Below are positions 11,966-22,629 of a stretch of 64,000 bases of DNA, piece by piece. This DNA comes from Anadara kagoshimensis (taxonomy: Eukaryota; Mollusca; Bivalvia; Arcoida; Arcidae). The DNA lies in NCBI GenBank assembly GCA_021292105.1, contig CM037872.1:10566791-10630790 (forward strand). Direction: 5' to 3'. The translations under genes were made by a program, and so were the position numbers. Positions within the stretch are counted from its first letter, which is position 1, and each line of letters begins with the position of its first letter. Below the pieces are notes generated by a model, which saw only the letters and a program-made list of their open reading frames with translations, made no database searches and had not been told where the DNA came from.

Positions 11966-12290
11966 AGTCAAATCTGTCTATAAAGACCTCCAAGGGGAAC
12001 CATTAACCATTAAAATTGGCCTCAATAGACAGGTGGCCCTTTAACACGCAGGTTCAAAGAACTTGATTGAAAAGCAATAAAAAAAATTCTACTGGCCTTT
12101 AAAAGCAGGCGGCCCTTTTACAGAGGTGGCCTTTAAGGCAGGTTCTAATATATATGTTTGCCTTAAAAGCCACCTCTATATAAGGGTCAAGTGCTTATAT
12201 AAAGGCCAGTAGAATTGTATCCCAATTGTTCCTTATTCATATTATCATATTATTTTAACCTGTATATAAGGACTCCCTGCCCATAAAGGC
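11966..12290. repeat. Family C element
   Basis: It has CAAATCTGTCTATAAAGACC at one end and TATATAAGG...CATAAAGGCC at the other. Internal inverted copies of TTCTACTGGCCTTTA and TAAAGGCCAGTAGAA (12089 and 12200) form a hairpin of about 125 bp span. Non-coding. Confidence 0.6.

Positions 12291-12292
<2 letters not shown>

Positions 12293-12386
<94 letters not shown>
12293..12386. repeat. (CT)n-(AT)n microsatellite
   Basis: About 33 CT units followed by 12 AT units. Confidence 0.95.
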
Positions 12387-12389
12387 CAG

Positions 12390-13060
12390 TATAGTTTTTT
12401 AGAATTAATTGTATTTCCTGAAATTCTTCCTTCTAAAAGTGTGTATGTAGGTTGTTATTATTTTTATATATGGGTCAGGAAATAAATTAGTATTTATCAC
12501 ATGTACATAATATATTTATTTTGCATATCCAGATTTGCATCATATTTTGTAGTGCTTATTGCCAGTGTCAGTATTTTACATAAGAACAAACCAAAACAAT
12601 CTAAATGATTTTAAATTTAAAAAAAAAAAAATAAAAATTTCTAAAATTTTCATAGATTTCCATGAGAATGACATATCCTTTGCAAAATAAAATGATTTTT
12701 TTCATTATTTGTTATGTCCCCAAAAAAACAGAGGGATGGGATAAAGTTTTGACTCCATTGCATCCACGACTATTTTGCCCACCCATTTTCTCGATAACTA
12801 TATAACGGATCTTTATTAACATTGATTCACAGGAAAAATAGATGTGTCATTGGCTATATGTATTTTGATCATAAAATGGCATTTGATTTCCTAGTTTAAT
12901 TTCAATTGGAGGAAGTTTTTAAAATGGCATTCCATTTCAGTTTCAACTTGTTTTTTATAGACTTTGGCCTAATTATAAGTTATGATAAAGTGCTAGTTCA
13001 CAAAATCGCCCCAACCAGCTAACTAAACATCTTATATATTCTTTGTGGCATGTCGTTTTA
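12390..13060. other. AT-rich non-coding sequence
   Basis: No feature recognised. Confidence 0.4.
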
Positions 13061-13061
13061 G

Positions 13062-13300
13062 CTCACTTGAGCACAAAGTGCTCAAGTGAGCTATTGTGAT
13101 CAGTCTTTGTCCGTCGTGCGTCATGCGTCAACTTTTCATTGTTAACACTCTAGAGGCCACAGTTTTTGTTATATCTTCATCAAACTTGTCCAGAACAATG
13201 TTCAGGTCAAAAGCTAAGTCAAGTTTGTATATGGGTCATGTTGGGTCATTAAGTAGGTCACTAGGTCAAATAAAAGAAAAACCTTGTTAACACTCTAGTT
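13062..13300. mobile_element. Hairpin-ended dispersed element, TTTAGCTCACTTGAGCAC type
   Basis: It begins with a hairpin, AGCTCACTTGAGCAC at 13070 and GTGCTCAAGTGAGCT at 13078-13092, followed by ATTGTGATC, TTTGTCCGTCGTGCG and AGGTCA-rich sequence. From memory this type is abundant in marine molluscs. The end is not clear; GTTAACACTCTAG occurs near both 13140 and 13285. Confidence 0.6.
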
Positions 13301-13310
13301 TATCAAGGAA

Positions 13311-13375
13311 CACTCATAGTTCAGTTGGTAGAATGCTCTCTCTGTAAGTGGGAGGTCATGGGTACAAACTATGGT
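13311..13375 (+). mobile_element. SINE-1 head fragment
   Basis: It reads CACTCATAGTTCAGTTGGTA then GTGGGAGGTCATGGGTACAA: A- and B-box region only, body lost. Confidence 0.6.
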
Positions 13376-13499
13376 TATAAATACCATTGCCTGCTGTGAA
13401 TGACATTGGTCACATGACTGTCTATGATTACATGATGACAACTTACAATTACATCATTAATTTTTTAAGTATCTAAATAAATGAAATATTTTTATAAAA

Positions 13500-13690
13500 T
13501 ATTCAACAAAAATATAACAATTGAACTATTTTGAAATGGCATTCATAGTCGATATGAATGCCACAGCTTTGCAGGGCAAAGATATCACAACTGGCATATC
13601 ATGTAATAAGCACGCAGTAGTATTAAGTTTGCAGTGGCATTCACATTGACTATGAACGTCATTTCAAAACAGTTTCAATTGACATTATTG
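13500..13690. repeat. Inverted ATTGAACTATTTTGAAATGG repeat
   Basis: TGAAATGGCATTCATAGTC near 13531 recurs in reverse complement as TGACTATGAACGTCATTTCA near 13648-13667, enclosing about 120 bp. It is probably a small foldback element. Confidence 0.5.
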
Positions 13691-13929
13691 TTAAATATAT
13701 TTTTAGAATTATTTGAAAAATTAAATCAGGACAGGATTAGTATATATATCAGATGATTGATCACAATTCACTCCTACTTAAATTTTAATTCAACGAAAAT
13801 GTACTATTGATAAATCAATAAAGCTTGTTAATTGGTATACCATGAATGTCTAATCAATGTTAACAGAAATATTCATTCATAATGTGTTACAAGTAAATTG
13901 TTTTTGCGTGTATCTACACCAATCCCACA

Positions 13930-14147
13930 TACAGTACAGACTTGTCGAAAGTTTAACACTGCGCTGACGAAATGAAACCGAGCTTAGCTACTAAGTGGTC
14001 GAGATATGGATGCCTAGTTAACGAAAAGCTTCTGGGAGATAGATACAAGCTGTGAAAAAGATATAGCTTACGAAGGATCGAAATATGCTTCTGTTTGGAT
14101 ACTAATTTGTTATCTTAGTGTTAAACTTTTGACAGGTCTGTACTGTA
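13930..14147. mobile_element. MITE family A, copy 1
   Basis: The left end TACAGTACAGACTTGTCGAA then AGTTTAACACT is inverted at the right end (AGTGTTAAACTTTTGACAGG then TCTGTACTGTA), giving terminal inverted repeats of about 31 bp around a 218-bp non-coding unit with several GCTNACGAA motifs. Ends in TA suggest a TA target. Other copies are at 41321, 54573 and 56533. Confidence 0.87.
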
Positions 14148-14582
14148 GATAATAATACAATCAGGAAGGAAGCGTTAGTATCTTGAGAATTAATATTTAT
14201 CAATCCCCTAAAGTCGGACAAACAGCTTCTTCTCGTTTTCCACCTTTAAAACACCAAAATAGAAAGTCATCATTCTTCTGGTTTCAAAAAAAAACAAAAA
14301 AAACTTCGAGCAATAATAACGTGCATTCCAGGCCAATACACCCCCACCCCCACAAAACACTTCATACACAGTGTGATATACCATATCATTACGTTCTATA
14401 AATAGTAACAGAGTTGAATGTTTCTTACATCCTGGCTGTAAGAATTACATCAGGTTTCTTTTTTATCTCGGAACTAGCCAGACTATGTCAATGTCACTTC
14501 TACACTAATCAGTATCCTTGATCAAATAGACATACCACAAAGAAAGATGTTTAGGTGGCTGATTGGGAGTAGAAAGGATTTA

Positions 14583-14645
14583 GAAATCGTGTTTTATGCC
14601 CTACCCAAGATTCTTTTACTTTTATCAAAGCAGTCCGTTCTGGTT
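14583..14645 (-). mobile_element. SINE-3 3' fragment
   Basis: It matches the module ...CAGAACGGACTG...TAAAAGTAAAAGAATCTTGG on the minus strand. Confidence 0.5.
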
Positions 14646-14696
14646 AAGTGATGTCATCAGTCATTGATACTGATACTTTGTTTTGATTTAGTTTGT

Positions 14697-14701
14697 CAAA
14701 T

Positions 14702-14765
<64 letters not shown>

Positions 14766-14766
14766 T

Positions 14767-14809
<43 letters not shown>

Positions 14810-14810
14810 T
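14697..14810. repeat. (TTTA)n microsatellite
   Basis: About 28 TTTA units with one interruption near 14765. It abuts the 3' end of a minus-strand SINE-3 copy. Confidence 0.95.
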
Positions 14811-14835
14811 ACCCTAGTCAAGATTCTTTCACTTA

Positions 14836-16291
14836 CCGTAAATCGGGAAATTTTGGCGTCGGGATAATTTGGCGGTTTTCTCCCAAAATGTGGATGTTTA
14901 ATTTTGGTGTGTTTAAATTTGGCACTTCACTGAATAAGGCGTTTTATTTTTGGCACTTCATTGAATAAGAACAAACAGCCACAAGACGAACGGATTATGC
15001 TGATTGAAAACCGGAAGTGTTGTAATTTATAAATTAGAAAATGAAATGGAATGCACAATTAAGCCTTCCGGGTTTCATAAAATAACGATAATTCAAATTG
15101 AAATACCGATTTATCGGTATATACTATATATGCAAGTTAAAGACAAAAGTACTGTATAAGGGGACAGTTCATTAATAATGAAACAATTACGAAGCGCGTA
15201 GTAGTTAATTTTCAACACCCTGCGTGGAACCTTATCACCCTTGACCGACACTCGTTATGGCTTCCGTAATCAACACATTTTACAATTAAACAAACACACG
15301 TTTAAAGAAAGTTATGATGATTCTAACTGGGAAACAAAAGAAATAGACACGCGACTACTTAAGTCCATAAGTATTTACTGATTAATAAACAATCACCTGA
15401 TTAGATGACAGGTAAACACGCGGTAAGGACAATATCGTAGGATATACTTAGTGAAGTCGGGTAGGGTTTTAAAGACCAGCAGACAGACTAGCGCTAGTTT
15501 ACTTTTGTCGGACCGAAAACTGATTAGTCCGTTTATATTCCTGTTGTAAAATTGAAAATGTCCGAAAACAAAACATGTCCGACTGGTGATTTTTCACGTC
15601 GGTCAAAATAAATTTTTATCGGACAAGTCCGGCAAATATTACCGTTTTCCGGCAGGTTAAGATAAGAGTGCTCTATTACGGAACATCGATTTTCAGGTAA
15701 ATATTGGCATTTATCTAACATTAGACTAGTTTTTCTGTCTGTATTTGATGAAATACAAGTTTTATCGAACACGCGTGATACAGAATCTTGTATCACCACA
15801 CTGTGGTAATACAACATTTGCGGTAAAGTAAACGTGCACTTCTCATTGTGACGCCATTGGGGAATCTCCTATTTGTCAAATGTAAACAATGACGTCATTA
15901 CTACAAAACATGTCATAACATAGTTCAGTGGTTTTCTGTGATAAAATGGTTTTTTTCACATAAAGTATTGGGTTTTTATCATTTTAATGACATAATAGGA
16001 AATGTTAGATAAAATATCATATACACAGTGTGTATGTACAACCCTTCGTATCAGGTCGAGTCCTTTTTTCGTAGCTGTATCACTACGAGTCGCGCAAGCG
16101 CGACTCGTAGTGATACGACTACGAAAAAAGGACTCGACCTGATACTGAGGGTTGTACATACACACTGTGTATATAATATGTATTTCTTTTTTTAGAATAT
16201 GTATTATTTTGGTGTGTTTAATTTTGGCACTTTTAAGTTGGGTGCCAAATAAACCAAAATTAAACTACAGCCAAAAATTCCCGATTTACGG
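14836..16291. mobile_element. Non-autonomous DNA transposon with TA target duplication
   Basis: The terminal inverted repeat CCGTAAATCGGGAA then (A/T)TTTTGGC is seen at both ends, about 23 bp with one mismatch, flanked by TA at 14834 and 16292. Subterminal TTTTGGC/TTTGGCAC motifs recur near both ends. Inside there is no transposase frame; it holds a large palindrome (16020-16173). TA duplication would fit the Tc1/mariner or similar superfamilies, but family assignment needs a search. Confidence 0.82.
16020..16173. repeat. Large near-perfect palindrome (foldback element)
   Basis: Two 76-base arms (16020-16095 and 16098-16173) are separated by AA and differ at only four positions. The outer part is TATACACAGTGTGTATGTAC and the tip GAGTCGCGC-AA-GCGCGACTC. 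It would extrude a cruciform or form an RNA hairpin. A twin of similar design is at 48024-48181. Confidence 0.9.
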
Positions 16292-16639
16292 TATATTTAA
16301 GTGTTCAGTTCAGGAATGAAAGAGGAAACTTGAGTTCCTGGAGAAAATCACTAACCTCTGAGTTGTGATTTGAAGACATTTCTTTCTCACAACAGGATCT
16401 GTCCTTTGAATTTGAATTTTGGCAGTAAAACAGAGATGTTGTGATCTGTAAGGGCATGGCACTTTAAACAACTCTGCCACTTTAGTTGTGAGGGTTTATT
16501 GATGAAGTCACATCAATGAATGTTTGCAGTACAGTAATGCTAACAAAAATTTTGAAATTAGCTGGATAAACCATTTAGATCTAGGGCATTAAGCTAGGGT
16601 ATCTTAGTATATGGTTAGGATTTAGTGGTAGTCACATTA

Positions 16640-17420
16640 ATTTCACTTTGCAGTACAATAACGCTACAAAAAAATTGAAAATGAAAATTTTGAAATAAGT
16701 TGGATGAACCGTTTAGAGAGCCTAGTATGGATGGCTTAACGGAAAAGTTGCATCTGCAGTACAGTCTAACTTAACAAAATTTGAAACTGAAATTCTAAAA
16801 TGAGTTGGATGAACCATTTAGAGAAACTATTTTGGAAGGTTTATTAGAAAAGTTGCATCTGCAGTACAGTCTAACTTAACGAAATTTGAAACTGAAATTC
16901 TAAAATGAGTTGGATGAACCATTTAGAGAAACTATTTTGGAAGGTTTATTAGAAAAGTTGCATCTGCAGTACAGTAAAACTTAACGAAATTTGAAACTAA
17001 AATTCTAAAATGAGTTGGATGACCCATTTAGAGAGACTATTTTGGAAGGTTTATTTAGAAAAGTTGCATCTGCAGTACAGTAAAACTTAACGAAATTTGA
17101 AACTAAAATTCTAAAATGAGTTGGATGAACCATTTAGAGAGACTATTTTGGAAGGTTTATTAGAAAAGTTGCATCTGCAGTACAGTAAAACTTAACGAAA
17201 TTTGAAACTAAAATTCTAAAATGAGTTGGATGAACCATTTAGAGAGACTATTTTGGAAGGTTTATTAGAAAAGTTGCATCTGCAGTACAGTAAAACTTAA
17301 CGAAATTTGAAACTAAAATTCTAAAATGAGTTGGATGAACCATTTAGAGAGACTATTTTGGAAGGTTTATTAGAAAAGTTGCATCTGCAGTACAGTAAAA
17401 CTTAACAAAAAATTGAAACT
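16640..17420. repeat. 105-bp tandem array
   Basis: GCATCTGCAGTACAG recurs at 16751, 16856, 16961, 17067, 17172, 17277 and 17382, a period of 105-106 bp. The central units are almost identical; units before 16700 are diverged. Every unit contains a CTGCAG site and GAGTTGGATGAACCATTTAG. No coding frame runs through the array. Confidence 0.95.
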
Positions 17421-17985
17421 GAAATTTAATTTCAAAATAAGCTGGATTTGTGGTAAAAAATATTGTTTTTGTGCTCAGTCGACATTGATTAATGTTCTGT
17501 AAGCACTAATTGCTTATTTATGATCCCAAGTAGTTATTTGTGACTGTATTTACCAGTTTGTGATGTGTATTAAATTCTTAAATTTAGATCCTTAAGTTGT
17601 AAATTTAATTTTAAAAGTAAACAAAACTGAATTTTTATATCCTCAGGACAATTCTTATTGGTGTATTATTAAATTAAGTTGAAAAATGAAACAGAAAATG
17701 AAGGAATGCTTTAAAAATGGACTCAGTACCACATGCTATTAAGTGCTTTCTGATCTTTTTCTTGAACAATCTCTGGTTTTACGGATGATTTGGAGTTGGA
17801 AAAATTTGTTTGAAATAAAGGAAACAAAGAGTGAATGCGTTTAAACATTGACTTGGTAGCACTGACTTGCTAAATATATTTCACCCTTTGTTACCATCCC
17901 TCTCTCTGCCTCAAGACTTTGAGATTGTGGGTTTGATTCCCTGTTGGGTCACATTACAACCAACCATCTCTAGTTTTATTGACAC
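17421..17985. other. AT-rich non-coding sequence
   Basis: No feature recognised. Confidence 0.4.
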
Positions 17986-18220
17986 ACTTTAACTGCGATT
18001 GCTCAGTTGTTAGAGTGCTTGCCCTATATGTGGGAGGTCAGGTTTCATTATCAGCCAAGTCTGACCAAGACTTGAAAATTAAGGTAATGACAGTTCTTTC
18101 GCCAAGCATTCTGCAGTTGGAAATGAAAGTCAAGGGATCCTTCAAAAGAGACTTAAAAACTGATGCCCCATGCCATGGTAGGTGTGGTATGCTAAAAACC
18201 TTCCCTGCTCATTGCATGCC
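17985..18220 (+). mobile_element. SINE-1B, 3' truncated
   Basis: It has the head AACTGCGATTGCTCAGTTGT, GTGGGAGGTCAGGTTTCATT, then CCAAGACTTGAAAATTAAGG and AAAAGAGACTTAAAAACTGA. It ends about 200 bp before HDAC exon A. Confidence 0.7.
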
Positions 18221-18419
18221 CAGAGCACTGAGGGTTGGATTTCTATTGATGGATTTACTGGCGATTGGATTTATATGGGATTGGATTTATTGGGGATTGG
18301 ATGAAATTGGGTGAACAGGTGACTGGATTTGCTGAAAACTGTGCTGTTTCACTGACAGCACTTGGGTTTTAAGATTTATAAATGCAGAACTTTGACAATA
18401 TATTTTTTTCTATTTTCAG

Positions 18420-18485
18420 ATCCGATTGCTCCTCATGAATCCAGTATGGAGATAAATAACCATTTCACACCAATTAACCGAAAAG
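18420..18485 (+). CDS. HDAC4: Class IIa histone deacetylase (HDAC4/5/7/9-like), internal coding exon A
   Basis: The first recognised coding exon is 66 bp, preceded by a T-rich tract and TTTTCAG and followed by the donor AAAAG|GTAGGT. It starts with two bases that complete a codon and ends with one base, so it is phase 1 on both sides. It encodes 21 full residues (called 1-21), including SSMEINNHFTPINRK. The final G plus AA of exon 38209 gives Glu and keeps the frame. The position in the chain matches the short segment just before the glutamine-rich domain of vertebrate class IIa HDACs, where P-M/L-D-L-R (CtBP contact) lies; here the aligned residues read S-M-E-I-N. The exon alone has little similarity, so the call rests on splice signals, phase and neighbours. 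The partner exon upstream is not visible. Confidence 0.7.
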
Positions 18486-18649
18486 GTAGGTCAAAATTAT
18501 TTAGATCAGTAAAGTTTGACCATTATATTGGCAGGTATATTGTATTTTAAACCAAAAATGTACATGTTAGATTTTGCCTTTTTTGGCTAAATAGTGATTT
18601 GGTTAATGATAGAATTGGATTAGATTTAACATTGCATTTTAGCAGAGAA

Positions 18650-19335
18650 ATTTAAGGGTATTATTAGCGGATGACTAGAGTTATTTAGGGGCATTATAAC
18701 AAAAGTTTTACTGTGGTGATTAGTAAGATGGCAGAGTTGTTGAGCGGTTTACTGTGATGATAAATGAGGTGGCAGACTTGATGAAGGGTTTACTATGACA
18801 ATAAATGAGGTCACCGAATTATTGAGGGGCATTATAACAAGGTCTTTCTGGTAGAAGAGATAAAATGGGGACATTTTAACAAGGTTTTACTGTGGTGATA
18901 AGTGAGGTGACAGAGTTAATGAAGGGTTTACTATGACAATAAAGTTATTGAGTTACATTATGAAGAGGTTTTACTGTGGTTATTAGCCAGGTAGCAGAGT
19001 TATTGAGGGACATTGTAACAAGGTTTACATTGGTGATAATCGAGGTTGCAGAGATATGAAGAAACATTGAAACAAGGTTTTACTCTGGTGATAAGTGAGG
19101 TTGTAGAGTAAATGAAGGGTTTACTAAGACAATAGAGGAGGTTACAGAGTTATTGAGTCACATTCTAAAGATGTTTTACTGTGATGATAATTGAGGTAGC
19201 AGAGATATGAAGGGGCATTGTAACAAGGTTTTACTGTGGCAATAAGTGAAGTGACAGATATACTATGGCAATAAATGAAGTAGTAGTTAGCAGAGTTATT
19301 GAGGGACATTATTATAACAAGGTCCTGCTGTTCTA
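18650..19335 (+). repeat. GATAAGTGAGGTGGCAGAGT minisatellite, locus 2
   Basis: Some twelve degenerate units of about 55 bp contain GGGGCATTATAACAAGGTTT, TACTGTGGTGATAA and GAGGTNGCAGAGTTATTGA. It starts 165 bp into the intron after exon A. Confidence 0.85.
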
Positions 19336-19388
19336 GGTTTTGACCTCAGTATTATTGTGAAAGATGAAACCATAATATAGTCTGTAGT

Positions 19389-19621
19389 ATAGGCAAACAA
19401 ATTGACCTGTCTGCTTGACCTTAAATTTGAATGTTTATCGTGGACTCTTTCATTTTTGTAAAGGGAACACAGGTTTATATTTCTACATCATGGGTAACAT
19501 ACATTGTTTATTTATACCTTAATTGTGCATCCTAACACTACCCATGTTTAGATCGACCCTTCTGTATGAATGGATACTCCTTTGAAAGGTCAAATGGACA
19601 GGTTAATATTGTTTACCTACA
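19389..19621. mobile_element. MITE family B, copy 1
   Basis: The left end ATAGGCAAACAAATTGACCT then GTCTGCTTGACC is inverted at the right end (GAAAGGTCAAATGGACAGGT then TAATATTGTTTACCTA). It is a 233-bp element with no coding capacity. Other copies are at 25951 and 39887. Confidence 0.78.
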
Positions 19622-19789
19622 CAAATACAATATATAAACAAATAACAGTATTGATGGAAATGCTTTTGTTTATGATCTAGGGTCTTATAGTGCATTGATT
19701 TATTTTTGAGCTTGTAGGCCATTTTTGTATCAATACTTCTGCTTTTGGCCTCAAGTGAATTATACGATCATAACACTATTTATAACAAT

Positions 19790-20320
19790 GAGTCTATAAA
19801 AAGAACATTTTTATGTCTTGCTTCAAGACGACCTAATTAATAAGACGATGGAAACAATTTTTGTTAAGTCTCTAGGGGGCTTCTTGATGATGTATGGGAC
19901 AGGAAGCCATTGATTAGCCCGATTGAAATTGAAACAATAAAAAACGAATCTTGTGCTGATGATAGACTTTGATTTGGCATTAACTTACAAATCTTAATCG
20001 TAATTTTACTGCAGTAGCAGACACTGTAGCCACTCTGTGGGGGGACTTGGCATTTTCTTAAATTTGCGAATTAATAGCCAAGTTTAAAATGAGGTCAATT
20101 AATTATCACATGATAGGAGTTTCAAAAGAATTTATCGTGGTTTCGCAATTATGACTTAACACTTTCGTTAAAACTTGCCATGTCAGGGATATCAAATTAC
20201 GGTTTTATTCAAACCTGTCATGTTTACTTTGTTAATTATCGTTATTTTATTAATAGTTAATTAGTTGTGGGAGGCTCAGGTAGATTTGATAACTGATTAT
20301 AAAGATTCAATTATTGAAGA
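19790..20320. other. Non-repetitive island
   Basis: This is a higher-complexity stretch with TAATTA- and GATA-type motifs and no repeat similarity in the window. It is a candidate conserved non-coding element only. Confidence 0.2.
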
Positions 20321-20516
20321 CGATAACCTCAATTTTTTTTATATCTCTCCACCTATTGATTTTATAGAATATTTGTAAAAAATATAGGTCAAGTGCATGT
20401 TCAGGGACACAATTTGGTTAAAACGAATCCCCCTAAAATGAATTCATGGAAAATCTGGTTTTGTTTGTATCAGAGGATAATTATTTACAATGAGAAAGAT
20501 TTGAGTTCAGTATTGA

Positions 20517-20783
20517 TGTTTAACATTCCAGTCAAGATTATTTCATTTATATCGAGATGTCACTAGCTATAGGCGAAAGTGCAGAAATTTTGCCTGTGCA
20601 TTGCGCTGATGTCATTATACAACAGGGTTCTTTATCATGCCATGCCTACTGCGACATGGGACCTCGTTTATTTAAGTTCCCATCCAAAGGATTTGTGACT
20701 TTTATTTTGTAATGCCGAGTGCTTGGTGAAAAGAACAGTCACTACCCACTTTAAAGTCTTGGGTCAAGCCCGGTCGGGGATCA
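20517..20783 (-). mobile_element. SINE-1, tRNA head missing
   Basis: It spans from the 3' end (TTTAACATTCCAGTCAAGAT) to the region just 3' of the B-box (GGGTCAAGCCCGGTCGGGGA). The tRNA-like promoter part is lost. Confidence 0.8.
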
Positions 20784-20789
20784 CTCCTG

Positions 20790-21120
20790 TGATCTAAATA
20801 TTCTTTTCAGATATATCCCCCATCCCTCCTGCCACTGTCCTGTTTTTCTGGCTAAAATTAGTTGTAGATGTTATATTAATCTTTCTGTATCTTTTATTAA
20901 AGAAGAAAATCTTAACATGTAGTCGAGACTACAGACTCTTAACAGATTCTAGATGATCTGTTCTGACAGTAATGTGTTAGCCAATGTTACTACACCCTCT
21001 TGTTACTCAGTAAAATACCACTCTGTTACAGAATACAAGGCACATTGACATGATGTTTGTATATAGTGTGAAGGCTTTGATGTTGTCATAATAATTTATC
21101 AAGTTCACCTGTGTAATAAC
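20790..21120. other. Non-coding sequence
   Basis: No feature recognised. Confidence 0.4.
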
Positions 21121-21179
21121 TATTTATTTATTTATTAGCTCACCTGACCAAAGGTCATGTGAGCTTATGGTATGGTGCA

Positions 21180-21258
21180 GCGTGTGTATGTGCGTGTGTG
21201 CGTGCGTGCGTGTGTGCGTGCGTGTGTGCGTGCGTGTGTGCGTACGTGCGTGCGTCGT
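21180..21258. repeat. (TGCG/TGTG)n tract
   Basis: Alternating purine-pyrimidine repeats, which could adopt Z-DNA. Confidence 0.85.
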
Positions 21259-21699
21259 TAACACACATTTTCGACTTCTCCTCTGAAAGTACTTGGCAGA
21301 TTTCAACGAGACTTGGTCAGAAGCATGTCTTGGTCGGTGCAATTCAGATTTGTTCGTGGCGTTGCCATGGCTACCATAACTAGGTCAAGGTGATCTAGGG
21401 GTGCAAAAATCTTAAAAAATCTTCTTCTCCGAAAGTATTGATTGGAGAAAAAATCTGATGTGATATTTGGCTTCTCTAGGGTCTTAAGCCTGTAGTTTGT
21501 TCATTTCCTGAAATTCGGTCGAAAAATGGGTTACGCGTTTTTGCGTTTAATTTTGAAAAAATCGTAAAATAGCTTCAAATTATAATAACTTGACTATTTG
21601 ACCAGATAATGACATGGGGTTTTCAGTTTTGACATCTTCTTGTTAGTATCTTCAAAATGAGGTCAAGGTCAATTGTGAAGGTCGTGACCTAATTTTTTA

Positions 21700-22400
21700 T
21701 ACCTCTGATTATATTTATTATCTCGAAAACTATAAACTTTTTGTATAGTCATATATATTAAAATGTTGTAGGTATTGATACAACGATCATTTTGATGTAT
21801 AGAAAAAGGTCATGGGTTCAAAGGTCAAGGTCACAGATGCAAAACAATACCGAAATGGTTAATTATCTCGAAAACTATAAACTTTTTGTATAGGCATTTA
21901 TATTAGAATGTTGTAGGTCATGATACAACGATCATTTTGATGTATAGAAAAAGGTCATGGGTTCAAAGGTCAAGGTCACAGATGCGAAACAATACCGAAA
22001 TGGTTAATTATCTTGAAAACTATAAACTTTTTGTATAGGCATGTATATTTAAATGTTGTAGGTATTGATACAACGACCATTGTGATGTATAGAAAAAGGT
22101 CATGGGTTCAAAGGTCAAGGTCACAGATGCGAAAACAATACCGAAATGGTTAATTATCTCGAAAGCTATTAACTTTTTGTATAAGCATGTATATTAGAAT
22201 GTTATAGGTATCGATACAACAATCATTTCGATGTATAGAAAAAGGTCATGGGTTTAAAGGTCAAGGTCACAGATGCAAAACAATACTAAAATGGTTAATT
22301 ATCTTGAAAACTATAAACGTTTTGTATAGGCATGTATATTAGAATGTTGTAGGTATTGATACAATGATCATTTTGATGTAAAGAAAAAAGTCATTGGGGT
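21700..22400. repeat. 145-bp tandem repeats rich in AGGTCA
   Basis: GGTTAATTATCT recurs at 21857, 22002, 22148 and 22293. Most units carry AAAGGTCATGGGTTCAAAGG followed by TCAAGGTCAC, that is, three or four AGGTCA-type half sites. There are about 4.7 units. Confidence 0.93.
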
Positions 22401-22479
22401 TTTGTATTTACGTTTACTTTTAATCTATCAGCTAGCCATTAGTTATCAGGTGAGCGTATAAGGCCCATGGGCCTCTTGT

Positions 22480-22480
<1 letters not shown>

Positions 22481-22510
<30 letters not shown>

Positions 22511-22555
22511 TTAACTATTTGTTCATTAATTTCTTGAATGGTGTTTTACCCAGAT

Positions 22556-22594
<39 letters not shown>

Positions 22595-22600
22595 TTTGTA
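22481..22600. repeat. (TTTA)n microsatellite
   Basis: Two TTTA tracts are separated by a short unique segment (TTAACTATTTGTTCATTAA...TTTTACCCAG) that is itself partly repeated after the second tract. Confidence 0.9.
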
Positions 22601-22629
22601 TCTTTTTGTTCATTAACTTCTTGAATAGT

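Larger units (their letters stand above)
14811..16425 (-). mobile_element. SINE-3 copy split by a DNA element
   Basis: The minus-strand SINE-3 3' end (CCCTAGTCAAGATTCTTTCA, 14812-14831) stops at TA 14834-14835. It resumes after 16292 with TATTTAAGTGTTCAGTTCAG, then GAAAGAGGAAACTTGAG and AGAAAATCAC. The two halves join at TA to give the normal SINE order, so the 1.46 kb between them is a later insertion. Confidence 0.75.
21136..22481. mobile_element. Hairpin-ended 1.35 kb element inserted in a TTTA microsatellite
   Basis: It starts with the hairpin AGCTCACCTGACCAAAGGTCATGTGAGCT region (21137-21165), then a TGCG-rich tract and GTCGTTAACACACATTTTCG. It ends CAGGTGAGCGTATAAGGCCC, ATGGGCCTCTTG. 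TTTA repeats flank both sides. The interior holds the 145-bp tandem repeats. No protein is encoded. From memory the ends are common in mollusc genomes; whether it is a Helitron-like or TIR-less element is unclear. Confidence 0.75.

Noticed and set aside
13070-13092. Perfect hairpin as a Rho-independent terminator or riboswitch
   Set aside because: The genome is eukaryotic; the hairpin is the end of a dispersed element.
14836-16291. CRISPR-like or phage-like structure because of palindromes and repeats
   Set aside because: No direct-repeat/spacer periodicity and no associated genes; ends and TA duplication fit a DNA transposon.
17979-18314. 111-codon frame just upstream of exon A
   Set aside because: Most of it is a SINE-1B element. 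It was considered as an HDAC 5' exon but has no matching domain and no proper donor.
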